From Segetibacter sp. (GTDB taxonomy: Bacteria > Bacteroidota > Bacteroidia > Chitinophagales > Chitinophagaceae): a stretch of 56,875 bases of DNA. This document shows positions 26,061 to 34,833 of this stretch, one piece after another; position 1 is the stretch's first letter, and each line of letters begins with the position of its first letter. A program made the translations under genes and the position numbers. Below the pieces are notes generated by a model. It did not search any database. It was given only the letters and a program-made list of their open reading frames with translations, and was not told where the DNA came from. The DNA lies in NCBI GenBank assembly GCA_028288485.1, contig JAQBNO010000066.1, positions 1 to 56,875 of the forward strand, in the 5' to 3' direction.

Positions 26061-26795
26061 ATGATGGAGAAGAAACAACCTGTAAATAATAAGAAATTAG
26101 TTGAATACCTCGAAGGCCCAAGAAGCCGGTTTAGGGAATACAGGTTCGCACTGACTGTCTTCTGGCAATTCATCAGGGCAACCCGAACACTTCACTATGT
26201 AGGGCCGTGTATAACGGTATTCGGATCTGCAAGGTTTAAAGAAGGACATAAATATTATGAGGCAGCAAGAGAATTTGGGAAAAGGATAGGGCAAATGGGA
26301 TTTACAACCATGACCGGCGGAGGGCCCGGGATTATGGAAGCTGCAAACCGGGGAGCATTTGAAAATGGCTTCCATTCAGTCGGTTGTAACATATACCTGC
26401 CGGGGGAGCAAAAGCATAATGCCTATATGCACAAGTGGTATACATTCAAACACTTCTTTGTAAGGAAAACCTTGCTTGTAAAGTATTCCTATGCTTTCGT
26501 AATTATGCCTGGCGGATTCGGAACTATGGACGAATTTTTTGAAACGCTTACCCTTGTTCAGACCAGAACCATTACACAGTTTCCTATTGTGCTTTATGGC
26601 AAAGATTACTTTCAGCCGCTAATGAATTATATGGAATTTTTAAAATCTGAAGGCACTATAAGTGAAGCAGATATGAAGTTGGTTATACTCACGAACGACT
26701 ATGACGAAGCAATTGAGCACATTAAAACAAATATCATTAAGCATTACCAGGTGAAAGAAAGGCCAAAGGGATTGTGGAGGTTTTTCAGGAGGTAA
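26061..26795 (+). CDS. LOG-family protein (TIGR00730 Rossmann fold, nucleotide 5'-monophosphate ribohydrolase)
   Basis: A LOG-type phosphoribohydrolase, related to plant LONELY GUY and bacterial PpnN/YvdD; the family cleaves nucleoside monophosphates at the N-glycosidic bond. Visible motifs: ITVFGSARFKEGHKYYEAA, GFTTMTGGGPGIMEAANRGA and the signature PGGFGTMDE (residues 150-158), followed by ETLTLVQTR and FPIVLYG. The N-terminal ~45 residues are an extension common in Bacteroidota members. Two adjacent ATGs (26061, 26064) or an ATG at 26040 could be the start. Single gene; cytosolic. Confidence 0.93.
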   Translation: MMEKKQPVNNKKLVEYLEGPRSRFREYRFALTVFWQFIRATRTLHYVGPCITVFGSARFKEGHKYYEAAREFGKRIGQMGFTTMTGGGPGIMEAANRGAFENGFHSVGCNIYLPGEQKHNAYMHKWYTFKHFFVRKTLLVKYSYAFVIMPGGFGTMDEFFETLTLVQTRTITQFPIVLYGKDYFQPLMNYMEFLKSEGTISEADMKLVILTNDYDEAIEHIKTNIIKHYQVKERPKGLWRFFRR

Positions 26796-27143
26796 CCGTT
26801 TTGTGTTTATTTATTCATAGGCTCAATATAAATAAAGCACTGAAAAAATTACCTGTAGAACGCCTCAATTCCGGAACAGTTATACTTTCTTTTGCTTTGC
26901 GGTTGCCCAGGCCGCGGTAAAGAGAGCAGGTGATTGCTGTTGCTTTTGAATACGACCGTAATTGCCCTTTAAGAAAAGCGGAATAAAGATATACAGCACA
27001 AGTGTGCGACGCAACGTATGCACAATAGTAGTTCATACGCTAAGTACAAACCCTCCTGATTCCCCTATGCAGAGGAGTAGATATCATCCTTCGGGGGAAA
27101 CGACAAGTATTTCGGAGATTCTCGTTCTTGCTTATCTAAAAGA
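26796..27143. other. Gene-free stretch with one repeat copy
   Basis: Nothing gene-like was seen. At 26997-27020 the minus strand reads CATACGTTGCGTCGCACACT followed by TGTG, a short copy of the dispersed repeat; the sequence CTGTATATCTTTAT beyond it also matches CTGTAGGTCTTTAT after the copy near 36230. Confidence 0.55.
26997..27020 (-). repeat. Short copy of dispersed intergenic repeat
   Basis: Minus-strand sequence CATACGTTGCGTCGCACACT + TGTG; the CGTTGCGTCGCA core is identical to copies at 5889, 8512 (minus) and 44843. Confidence 0.6.
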
Positions 27144-27992
27144 TCAAATACTATCCTTCGCAATAACGCTCCAGTCGTCGTTACCATGACCTTTTGCTAT
27201 CCACTGATCCATTACGGCTGCAATAGCGGGTATTATAGCAAGGTTGGTTCCGGCTTCCTTCGCTGCATCGATCATTAGCCCGGCATCTTTTCGTGCCATA
27301 TTTAATTCCCAGGAAGGCTCATTAAATTTACCTTCTGCAATCTTCTTCAACCTTGCGGGCACCATAGCACCGGGATTCCAATTATTAAAAAGATTAAGAA
27401 TTTCGTCGGCTTCAATGCCATGTACTTTGGCAAGGGCAAGCGCATCAGAAAGCCCGGCTGTGAGGCTGAGTAAAAACAGGTTGCCAGCCAGTTTGATGCC
27501 GGCGGCTTTCCCTACTTCAGAACCAAAGTTTATAACCTTCCCGGTCATCTTTGACAGTTCAGGTTCCCACTTATTGATAATAGATTGATCACCTGAGACC
27601 AACATAAAACCGGTGCTTTCCAGGGCATTCTGCGGACCCATGAAAACAGGAGCATGGACATAGGTGAAACCTTTACTTTTCCAACGGTCTGTTCGCTGAA
27701 CTGCACCTTTCGCAGAAGTTGTAGTGTGATCTATAATGATAGCACCGTCTCTAAATCCTTTACTTGCTGTTTCCAGTACTTCGTCAACGGTAGCATCGTC
27801 CTTAAGCGTAACGTGAATTACAGCTGCATCCTGCACTGCTTCGCTTGCAGTTTCAGATACGTTTGCCCCATATGCTTGCAATGCTTTTGCTTTGGCAGTT
27901 GTGCGGTTCCACACCCGTACCGTTTCGCCTCTTTGCAGCATTGCCCTAACGAAATTTGACCCTAACAAACCCATCCCTAAAAATGCTTTCAT
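27144..27992 (-). CDS. NAD(P)-dependent beta-hydroxyacid dehydrogenase-type oxidoreductase
   Basis: A 282-residue member of the 3-hydroxyisobutyrate dehydrogenase / 6-phosphogluconate dehydrogenase-like family. N-terminal Rossmann motif FLGMGLLGSNFVRAML (GxGxxG), VRVWNRT, then DHTTTSAKGAVQ (substrate-binding DxST variant), APVFMGPQNA (variant of the APVSGG motif) and the catalytic lysine block VGKAAGIKLAGN (Lys167, Asn171). The ATG at 27992 was chosen because it starts right at the Rossmann strand. It lies 76 bases downstream of the aldo/keto reductase on the same strand, so the two may be co-transcribed. Substrate not known. Confidence 0.9.
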   Translation of the reverse strand: MKAFLGMGLLGSNFVRAMLQRGETVRVWNRTTAKAKALQAYGANVSETASEAVQDAAVIHVTLKDDATVDEVLETASKGFRDGAIIIDHTTTSAKGAVQRTDRWKSKGFTYVHAPVFMGPQNALESTGFMLVSGDQSIINKWEPELSKMTGKVINFGSEVGKAAGIKLAGNLFLLSLTAGLSDALALAKVHGIEADEILNLFNNWNPGAMVPARLKKIAEGKFNEPSWELNMARKDAGLMIDAAKEAGTNLAIIPAIAAVMDQWIAKGHGNDDWSVIAKDSI

Positions 27993-28068
27993 TATGTTTG
28001 TGTTTTTTGCAGTTAACTTAACCCCCAAAATCCCCTACAGAGTGGCCTTGAAGAAAGATCAGCCGGGA

Positions 28069-29040
28069 TTACTGTGACCATTCTGTAGGTTCCCGGTCCC
28101 AACGATGGTTCTTTAGTTCGTTCAAAAGCTCAGCCCCCAGTCCTTTCCCATCACTTACTTTCATGTTAGCCTCTACATTCCTCAATTTTCGCATGCCAGG
28201 TATTGTAGTGCCTACATGGGGATTGCTAAGGATAAATCGCAGCGCCATTTCCGGCAACGTCATTCCGTCGGGCAATAAAGGCTTTAAAGCATCGGCGTGG
28301 TCCATACTTTCGTTTAAGTTTTCAGGAACAAAATAAGAGGCGCGCCAATCGCCGCTTGGGAAAGTTGTTTCTTTCGTCATAGTTCCCGTTAAGGTTCCCT
28401 CGTCAAAAGGAACACGGGCAATTACACCAATATTAAGCTCACGACAAAGTGGGAATAATTGATCTTCGGGTGCCTGGTCGAAAATATTGTAGATCACCTG
28501 TACAGCATCCATCAATCCTGTTTGTAAAGTCTCTAAACTATTGTTGGGCTCCCACCTGTTTACACTAATGCCCCACGCCTGTACTTTTCCTTGCCGGGTT
28601 AAACGGGTAATTGCCTCTTTCCATTCATCCTGTTGTGCCCAGGCATCTTCCCATACATGAAACTGCTGCAGGTCTATCGTTTCTACGCCCAGGTTTTGTA
28701 AACTTTTCTCCGTGTATTCAACGATGTAATCTGCAGGAAAAACATCGGGTAATTTAAATTCCGGCTTTGAAGGCCACCGGCGGTTTTTCGGTGGAATTTT
28801 GGTAGCGACGTACAATTTTTTTTGCGAATGCCTTTTTACCAGGGCATTCAGAATTTGCTCACTAAGTCCTTCTCCGTATCCCCATGCGGTATCAAAAAAA
28901 TTACATCCTAACTCCACAGAGCGGTCGAGTGCACGATTTACTTCCTCACTTTCAGATCCTGTCCAACCTGCCATTCCCCACATACCATAGCCTACTTCGC
29001 TAACCTTCCAACCGGTTCGACCAAAAGTTCGGTATTGCAT
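28069..29040 (-). CDS. Aldo/keto reductase
   Basis: A 323-residue NADPH-dependent aldo/keto reductase (TIM barrel). The N-terminus MQYRTFGRTGWKVSEVGYG is classic for the family. The active-site tetrad is visible: Asp50 and Tyr55 in FFDTAWGYGEG, Lys81 in VATKIPP, and the His in LQQFHVWED. The C-terminal cofactor segment is IPGMRKLRNVEANM. It is upstream of the beta-hydroxyacid dehydrogenase-type gene and downstream of the VAT-1-like reductase, all on the minus strand, forming a run of three oxidoreductases. Natural substrate unknown. Confidence 0.94.
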   Translation of the reverse strand: MQYRTFGRTGWKVSEVGYGMWGMAGWTGSESEEVNRALDRSVELGCNFFDTAWGYGEGLSEQILNALVKRHSQKKLYVATKIPPKNRRWPSKPEFKLPDVFPADYIVEYTEKSLQNLGVETIDLQQFHVWEDAWAQQDEWKEAITRLTRQGKVQAWGISVNRWEPNNSLETLQTGLMDAVQVIYNIFDQAPEDQLFPLCRELNIGVIARVPFDEGTLTGTMTKETTFPSGDWRASYFVPENLNESMDHADALKPLLPDGMTLPEMALRFILSNPHVGTTIPGMRKLRNVEANMKVSDGKGLGAELLNELKNHRWDREPTEWSQ

Positions 29041-29249
29041 CTTTAGTTTTTTTAAGTTTTATAAGTACTAATAAAATTCGGCCAGCTTATAACGATCGTT
29101 TATTAAAAGCTAATAAAAACATTTCCGTTTCAATTCATTGCCTGTGTTAAGAGGCCCGGTAGAAGTTACAGAACTATTCTTTTTGCTTGTCTGCTCTTAT
29201 GTAAGCTGCCTGCCTTATCTTTTATAAAAAGCAAAATGGCCGGCTTCAT

Positions 29250-30278
29250 TTAATTCCCAACCTTCACTACCACCTTGCCTACAGTTTCTCCTTTTTGAAA
29301 AAGGTGAATAGCATTGTGCATTTCGTTAAAAGGATAGACATGACCAATATGCTGCGGCTTTAGTTGTAGCGCCAGTAGTGCATGAAGCATTTCGTGCATC
29401 AGGTCCGTCTGCTCGTACAGATAGATCAGGTTAAACCCCATGAGCGATTTATTTTGTGTAGGCAGACGCAGGGGATCGATCTTAGGGCGGCTAAGATATT
29501 TCCAGATGAGCTTCGCATAATTGGGAGTGGGGCCATGACTGGTAAAACTTGCGCTTCCGTAGGCAACCATTCTTCCCATTGGAGCCATTGCTTCCCAACC
29601 CTGTTGTAATATTTTTCCGCCGATACATTCCATAACGAGGTTCAATTGCCGGCCGTCAAGAGCATTTAGGAGCTTTTTATAAAAATGATCATCTCTCACA
29701 ATTACATCATTGTAGGCTTCTTCCTTCAGCAGAAAATCAACTTTTCTAGGCGAACCAACAGTGCCGATGGTATACGCGTCGAACTTTTTACAAATGCGGT
29801 TGGCCATAATACCAACTCCCCCGGCAGCACTATGAACGAGGACAGTCATTCCTTTCTGTAGATTCCCCAGGGCAGTAAGTGCATACCAGGCAGTTAGTCC
29901 CTGCACCAGGAAACCTGCTCCTTCTTCAAAACTCCAGGTTGAGGGAAGGGGAATTACGTAACGATGGTGCATATTGATGTGTGACACATAGCCTCCAAAC
30001 TTTGTAGCACCCATAACCTTATCGCCGACTTTCCATTCTTCTACCGATGCACCTACGGAAATGATTTCACCGGAAAACTCAAGCCCGGGGATGAAGGGAC
30101 CTTTCGGTGTGGCGCTGTAGAGTCCCTGCATAGCAAAAATATCAGCGAAGTTTAGCCCTATTGCCTGCACTTTCACACACACTTCGTCAGCCTTAGGATA
30201 TTCCAGGGCTTCTGTTACCAGTTTCAAATTTTTAATTGAGCCAGCCTTTGGCATGCGGTAAACCTGTCGTTCTAACAT
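29250..30278 (-). CDS. Zinc-independent medium-chain reductase (VAT-1 / quinone oxidoreductase-like)
   Basis: A 342-residue medium-chain dehydrogenase/reductase. N-terminal GroES-like domain (GLNFADIFAMQGLY, FIPGLEFSGEIISVG, VGDKVMGATKFGGYVSH), then the Rossmann domain with VLVHSAAGGVGIMANRICK. Zinc-binding cysteines are absent. The block SLMGFNLIYLYEQTDLMHEM is characteristic of the synaptic vesicle VAT-1-like subgroup as opposed to bacterial QorA. The C-terminus IHLFQKGETVGKVVVKVG is typical. It likely reduces quinones or enals with NADPH, but this is inferred from the family. Confidence 0.92.
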   Translation of the reverse strand: MLERQVYRMPKAGSIKNLKLVTEALEYPKADEVCVKVQAIGLNFADIFAMQGLYSATPKGPFIPGLEFSGEIISVGASVEEWKVGDKVMGATKFGGYVSHINMHHRYVIPLPSTWSFEEGAGFLVQGLTAWYALTALGNLQKGMTVLVHSAAGGVGIMANRICKKFDAYTIGTVGSPRKVDFLLKEEAYNDVIVRDDHFYKKLLNALDGRQLNLVMECIGGKILQQGWEAMAPMGRMVAYGSASFTSHGPTPNYAKLIWKYLSRPKIDPLRLPTQNKSLMGFNLIYLYEQTDLMHEMLHALLALQLKPQHIGHVYPFNEMHNAIHLFQKGETVGKVVVKVGN

Positions 30279-30385
30279 AAGCTATACTGTCATTGGTTTG
30301 AAGGCTTTGGCGCGAAGCCGAAAGTAAGCGTGCCGCAAGTTGGGTGCACGTCAGCACAGCGTTTGAATGAAAAAAGTATTCCAGG

Positions 30386-30458
30386 AGCGGCAGAAGAGGC
30401 TCGAACTCTCGACCCTTAGCTTGGGAAGCTAATGCTCTACCAACTGAGCTACTGCCGC
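30386..30458 (-). tRNA. tRNA-Gly (anticodon CCC)
   Basis: On the minus strand the sequence folds into a full cloverleaf: acceptor GCGGCAG pairs with CTGCCGC, D-arm GCTCAGTTGGTAGAGC, anticodon stem TTAGC/GCTAA around the loop TTCCCAA (anticodon CCC), T-arm GAGAG-TTCGAGC-CTCTT and discriminator T. No CCA is encoded. The anticodon reads GGG glycine codons. Confidence 0.95.
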
Positions 30459-30593
30459 TTATTTGCTCTTAAAAGTAAAAAAATTTCTGATGTTTTTTTT
30501 CTCATCCTATTAGGCTATTACTAATGATAACAGAAATTTAAAACCCCTGCGGTATTCTTTATCAAATTTGCTGAGTTGTATCATCAAAAATTT

Positions 30594-31130
30594 ATGATCG
30601 TACTTCCTGGGCACATTCATCCTTTACTTGTTCATTTAACAATAGGTATTTTGCTTATGGAACTGTTCCTGCAATGGCTGGAAGGCAGACCCAAATACCC
30701 GGCAATAAAACCCGCTGTTCACGTAGTTATGTTATGTGGTTCAGTCACTGCTGTTGCTTCGTGTATTACCGGTTATCTATTATCGCTAAGCGAAAATTAC
30801 GGTGCCCGCCTGGTGAACTGGCAGATGTAGCTGCCTATTGGCCTCACGCTTACAACGTTTACTTTATATACGAAAGAAAAAAATCCAAAAGTAGAAGTTT
30901 CAAAAAGGCTGTTGTGCTTTGGATGCTGATTCTCCTATTGCTGACAGGGCACACTGGAAATTCTTTAACCGGTGGTAGTGATTATCTAACTAAACCTTTC
31001 GGGGCTTTTTTTGGTAACTCGAACTGAGCTATTATTGCCGGTGATACCAGTTTAAAGGCCGGTGCCAGTTCCAACCACCTTCAACGAAAAAGTCAATAAA
31101 ACCAGATCGGGGAAAATTAAGGAAGAGTAA
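30594..31130 (+). pseudogene. Decayed DUF2231-type membrane protein gene (stop, frameshift, deletion)
   Basis: It begins well: MIVLPGHIHPLLVHLTIGIL, AVHVVMLCGSVTAVASCITG, YLLSLSENYGARLVNWQM, then TAG at 30828. The same frame continues LPIGLTLTTFTLYTKEKNPK, then one base shift leads to WMLILLLLTGHTGNSLTGGS, DYLTKPFGAFFG and a stop at 31025-31027. A last in-frame piece PVPVPTTFNEKVNKTRSGKI ends at 31130. The order matches DUF2231 proteins of Bacteroidota (often fused to a c-type cytochrome domain); the CxxCH part has been lost. It is clearly non-functional. Confidence 0.8.
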
Positions 31131-31174
31131 GCGTTTAAACTTAGTTGTGGATAAGAAAGAAAATGAATAACTGT

Positions 31175-31501
31175 CTATTTTTTACCTTTTGCAACAAGTT
31201 GATATGATTCGTCGATCATATCTTTCAGTTGTTTTGAAGATAACGTGCCGTCGATAATAACGGTGTTCCAGTGTTTTTTATTCATGTGGTAACCCGGAAG
31301 AACGGAGGAATATTCTTCCCGTAGCTCCAGCGCTTTTTCAGGGTCGCACTTAGCGTTAAAGGATAAAGGCTGCGCGTCGAGAGAGACCAGCAGGAACATT
31401 TTGTTATTTACCTTAAATACCAGGTTTTCAGGACCAAATGGAAAAGTTTCTTCTGCACCTGGTTTTGACAGGCAATAGTCGCGCAGCTGTTCTACGTCCA
31501 T
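31175..31501 (-). CDS. MmcQ/YjbR family DNA-binding-like protein
   Basis: A 108-residue protein of the MmcQ/YjbR family (double-wing fold). Conserved features: LRDYCLSKPGAEETFPFGPE at the start, VFKVNNKMFLLV, LSFNAKCDPEKALELRE and PGYHMNKKHWNTVIIDG with LKDMIDESYQLV at the end. Length is typical. It follows the DUF2480 gene by 9 bases on the same strand and is probably co-transcribed. DNA binding is suggested by the fold, but the biological role of this family is largely unknown. Confidence 0.93.
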   Translation of the reverse strand: MDVEQLRDYCLSKPGAEETFPFGPENLVFKVNNKMFLLVSLDAQPLSFNAKCDPEKALELREEYSSVLPGYHMNKKHWNTVIIDGTLSSKQLKDMIDESYQLVAKGKK

Positions 31502-31510
31502 AAAAGAAAG

Positions 31511-32017
31511 TTATTTTCTCTTAAAGATAGGAACTGTGCTGCAGGGCTCGCCATACATGATGCTTTTTACATAAGGACGAAGCTTGTTTGTTATTTCAAC
31601 ATAAGCAGTTTCGGGAATAGTCACGTCTCCGCAACCTTTCACTACCACTCTTTTGTCGGTATACACTTCACCTTTGATGGCTGCAAGGTTTCTTACCAAC
31701 AGGGTAGATAATATGTTTTTTTCCTCTCCAAATACTACCTCTCGTGCCACCGGTTGCAAATTACTTGCTACGAGCATATATGCCCACATAGGAATAATAG
31801 CGTCTACCGAGCAGGTAATAGCTACGTTTTTATCACGGAACTGTTCCCAGTCGAATGCCTGCAATGCAGCTCTGAAATCTTTTTCTTTTAATATTAACCC
31901 CATAAACAAATGGTCCTTTAAATCAAAAACCGCTGTTTCACCTTTGGGATAATATTCTTCGAGGTCTATTGTTGTAAGTGCGCTTTCGGCAACTTTGTTA
32001 ATTATTGTATTTTCCAT
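31511..32017 (-). CDS. DUF2480 family protein
   Basis: A 168-residue cytosolic protein of the Bacteroidota-specific DUF2480 family. Conserved segments: INKVAESALTTIDLEEYYP, FDLKDHLFMGLILKEKDFR, AFDWEQFRDKNVAITCSVDA, IIPMWAYMLVASNLQP, VVKGCGDVTIPETAYVEIT and KSIMYGEPCSTVPIFK. Function is unknown. It leads a two-gene operon with the MmcQ-like gene. Cys residues in KGCGD and GEPCS are conserved-looking and might bind metal or be redox-active (inference only). Confidence 0.9.
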   Translation of the reverse strand: MENTIINKVAESALTTIDLEEYYPKGETAVFDLKDHLFMGLILKEKDFRAALQAFDWEQFRDKNVAITCSVDAIIPMWAYMLVASNLQPVAREVVFGEEKNILSTLLVRNLAAIKGEVYTDKRVVVKGCGDVTIPETAYVEITNKLRPYVKSIMYGEPCSTVPIFKRK

Positions 32018-32328
32018 AATGCAAATTCAAAGTTACAAAGTTACAGGTTACAGAAAGAGCCAAAATACAGTTACAAGTTCCAGGTTTCCGGCTACAAGGA
32101 ACGAAAACACTATTGAAGGGTGTTCGGTGCGGATAATTTGGTTTAAAAGCAGTTACAAGTATCAATGATGAAACTGGAATTTTGAAACGGGTAACTGGTA
32201 ACTTCCCCGCTCCTCGAACACCTTGCAGCTAAAACGGAGCGTCGCAAGCAAAGCTGCATTCCTTGCAAATGCTGGGAAACAAAAAAGCCCCACCAAAACG
32301 GCAGGGCTTTCTCTATAAAAGTTATTCA
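32018..32328. other. Gene-free stretch with GTTAC/CAAGTT word repeats
   Basis: No gene seen. Bases 32034-32200 are built of repeated words (AAAGTTACA, GGTTACAG, GTTACAAGTT, GGTAACTGGTAAC), like the patch at 11440-11515. The right end holds the ppiD terminator. Confidence 0.5.
32280..32312 (-). terminator. Intrinsic terminator of ppiD
   Basis: On the minus strand AGCCCTGCC - GTTTT - GGTGGGGCT followed by TTTTTTG, starting about 18 bases after the ppiD stop codon. Confidence 0.85.
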
Positions 32329-34449
32329 TTAATAAAAATCGAAACGGTTATCTTTTATTTCAGCAGCTTTCTTTAAAGCTTCAATGCTACGGTAACCACC
32401 CATTTGCTTTTGTTGCATTTCGAGTTGTTTGCGCAGGTCCTCAACATTCATATTTGTGTTTGGAAGGGCAGAAATACTTCCACCTTTAACAACGAATACA
32501 CCTGTGTTGCCCGCAATTGGCTCACTTACTTTTGCCTGCAGGCTCTTATTGAACGCGGCCCCGGCAATTTTAGGTTCGTTACCTATATTTTGAATAAAAG
32601 GTTGTCCGAAACTAACGCTATCAGCATTCAAAACGCTCACCCCGGCAGATTGTGCAACCTGCTCAATTGTATTACCACCTTTGAATTTGGAAGAAATAAT
32701 TTGTTGTGCTTTCTTTTCGTTCATGATTAAAGGCTCTGCGGTTTGACGTGCTTTTGCTACACTCATCAACCCTTTGTCGGAAACACTTGTAATTACCGCT
32801 ACCACGTATTTATCGCCAATCTCGTAAGGCTCACTTACATCACCACCTTTATTTTCATACACCCAACGAACAAACTGACGGCTTTCGCCCAGCGCCGGAA
32901 CCTGGTAGTCGTTTTGTTTGATTTCAGCAACGGGTAAAATCTGGAGGTTTTGTTTTGCAGCATTCTCTTCGAACTGCTTATTATTTCTGCTGTTAGCAGC
33001 AAACTGTGAAGCTAAGTTGTTTGCATTGTTGATCGTTTCCTGGCTTGCTTCTATAGCTTTTGCCAGGTAAGCAATCTTATAGGCAGTTTCGATTTTCTTT
33101 TGTTCAACAACCTCTATATAGTGATAACCGCTGTAGGACTGGTTTTCTACTTTTACAACTTGTTTGTCACCTGTCTGTCCATAAAACGCTACTTCCGCGA
33201 ACTCCTTACTTAAATTAGCAAATTGCTGCGAAGTAAAATCATATTCACCCTTCGTGTTTTTGCTTCCCTGGTCATCGCTGTATTGTAAAACCAGTGCATT
33301 AAAATCAGCCCCTGATTTTGCGGCTGCAGCAATACTATCAATTCTTGCTTTTGCAATGCTATCCGGTAAAGTTGGCTGTCCTTTCTCACCTGTCTTAATT
33401 AATATGTGCCTGACCTTTACACTATCCGGCATACTACGGCGATCAATCATTTTAGCAAGTGCATAATTAGAGCCATCATTATAAGGACCGAATACCTGGC
33501 CATTAGCTAACATTTTAATAGTATCAGCATTTGGCACCTGTAACTTAGATCCCAGCGTGTAGCCGTTAAAATAAGGGATTTCTGATCCTACACGTGTAAG
33601 GAAATTTTCAGGATCGGGTGCTGCGGCAAATTCAGCAGAAAGGTTTTGAACCTGGGTTAAAACTTTAGCGCTGTCTGCAGTTGAAGGAGAGGCGCTGAAA
33701 GCAACATAAGAAACTGAACGTGTAGCTTCATCCTGTTTGAATGATTCCCGGTGTTTATTAATGTACGCTTTTACATCGTCGTCGGTCACCTTAACTGTGC
33801 TATCACTGATGGTACTGTAGGGAACGGTTACATAAGAAAAACGGGCAACAGCGTTTTGATCTGCCAATGTTTTTTCTGCAAACCATTTTGGAACATACGA
33901 ACTGTTTCCTAAAAGCGCCATATACTTCATACGAAGAGTCTGGCTGATGGTAGGCTGAATGTAGGCCTCGTTGAACATCTCCATGTTCGGGTTATCCTTT
34001 TGCTTTTTTAGCTGAGCAAAATATTGCTTAGCCTGGTTTACATCGTACTGCCCGGTTTGAGGATCAGTAAATTGCTGGCTTAGCCACTGCGGAGGATTTG
34101 CACCAAAAAGCACATCATTCAATTCCTTTGCACTGAACTGTAGTCCTACTTTTTCGTATTCCTGGTTCATTACAATTTCATCTACTGTTTGTTCCCAAAC
34201 ATTGCTGATCAATTGTTCGCGCTGTGGTGCCTGGGCGCCGTACATGGCTTGTTGAAGGTTGATCCTTTTTTCAAAATCATTTCTTTCAATCTTCTGACCG
34301 TTTACTTTACCAACATTGGTATTACTTGTTCCAGATCCTTGTCCAGGTCCTACAAAAGCATCCATTAAAATAAAACCAACCAAACTAAGGGCAATTACCG
34401 CAATAACCACCGCGGCATATTTATCCCTGATTTTTTGAATAACCGACAT
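32329..34449 (-). CDS. ppiD: Membrane-anchored peptidyl-prolyl isomerase / chaperone (PpiD/SurA-like)
   Basis: A 706-residue periplasmic folding factor. One N-terminal membrane anchor (AAVVIAVIALSLVGFILMDA) is followed by a SurA N-terminal-like domain (VGKVNGQKIERNDFEKRI), a long helical region, and a parvulin domain (VKVRHILIKTG ... ADFNALVLQYSDDQGSKNTK ... SYSGYHYIEV, about 340-450). A second, degenerate rotamase-like region and a Gln-rich C-terminus follow. Length and layout match Bacteroidota PpiD. It is transcribed from a perfect consensus promoter and is divergent from nadA, with the candidate origin of replication between them. Confidence 0.94.
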   Translation of the reverse strand: MSVIQKIRDKYAAVVIAVIALSLVGFILMDAFVGPGQGSGTSNTNVGKVNGQKIERNDFEKRINLQQAMYGAQAPQREQLISNVWEQTVDEIVMNQEYEKVGLQFSAKELNDVLFGANPPQWLSQQFTDPQTGQYDVNQAKQYFAQLKKQKDNPNMEMFNEAYIQPTISQTLRMKYMALLGNSSYVPKWFAEKTLADQNAVARFSYVTVPYSTISDSTVKVTDDDVKAYINKHRESFKQDEATRSVSYVAFSASPSTADSAKVLTQVQNLSAEFAAAPDPENFLTRVGSEIPYFNGYTLGSKLQVPNADTIKMLANGQVFGPYNDGSNYALAKMIDRRSMPDSVKVRHILIKTGEKGQPTLPDSIAKARIDSIAAAAKSGADFNALVLQYSDDQGSKNTKGEYDFTSQQFANLSKEFAEVAFYGQTGDKQVVKVENQSYSGYHYIEVVEQKKIETAYKIAYLAKAIEASQETINNANNLASQFAANSRNNKQFEENAAKQNLQILPVAEIKQNDYQVPALGESRQFVRWVYENKGGDVSEPYEIGDKYVVAVITSVSDKGLMSVAKARQTAEPLIMNEKKAQQIISSKFKGGNTIEQVAQSAGVSVLNADSVSFGQPFIQNIGNEPKIAGAAFNKSLQAKVSEPIAGNTGVFVVKGGSISALPNTNMNVEDLRKQLEMQQKQMGGYRSIEALKKAAEIKDNRFDFY

Positions 34450-34477
34450 AATTATATTATAACTTTTTTAGAGGACG

Positions 34478-34508
34478 CAAAAATAGGGGAATATATTGTT
34501 CGAACAAA
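34478..34508 (-). promoter_or_regulatory. Consensus promoter of ppiD
   Basis: On the minus strand TTTG (34508-34505), a 19-base spacer and TATTTTTG (34485-34478): a full match to the Bacteroidota TTTG-N19-TAnnTTTG consensus, about 28 bases upstream of the ppiD ATG. A DnaA-box-like site (34509-34517) abuts the -33 element, so DnaA could influence this promoter. Confidence 0.8.
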
Positions 34509-34771
34509 TGTGGAAAACGTTGTAAAACCCCTATTAATGCTTACTTACAGGGTTCCTGGCATAATTCTTTTATGTGAATAACTTTTTTCCTATAGATAAA
34601 ACACCGTTTTTCAAAATATTTTGTTTCCACATCACGTTGTTAAAAACGCAAAATTCTGTGGACAACGGCAATGTTTTTTATAAATCTTCGTTGAAAGATA
34701 TAGAGCAACTCTACTTCTTTTATTCGATTATTTACCAACGACTCCGGAAAAAAGAACTTATCCTATTTCTT

Positions 34772-34795
34772 TTAACACGAAAATTTTCGTGTTAA
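34772..34795. repeat. Perfect 24-bp palindrome
   Basis: TTAACACGAAAA followed directly by its reverse complement TTTTCGTGTTAA. It lies in the candidate origin and is followed by TTGGTCTTTTTT. It could be a dimeric protein-binding site, or an intrinsic terminator (stem with AATT loop and T run) of an unseen small plus-strand transcript. Confidence 0.8.
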
Positions 34796-34833
34796 TTGGT
34801 CTTTTTTATACACCTGTCACATAATCCCCAGTA

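Noticed and set aside
25943-26173. N-terminal part of the minus-strand open frame over the AHSA1 remnant
   Set aside because: It overlaps the start of the LOG-family gene and has no similarity to the AHSA1 N-terminus; it is chance open frame fused to the remnant.
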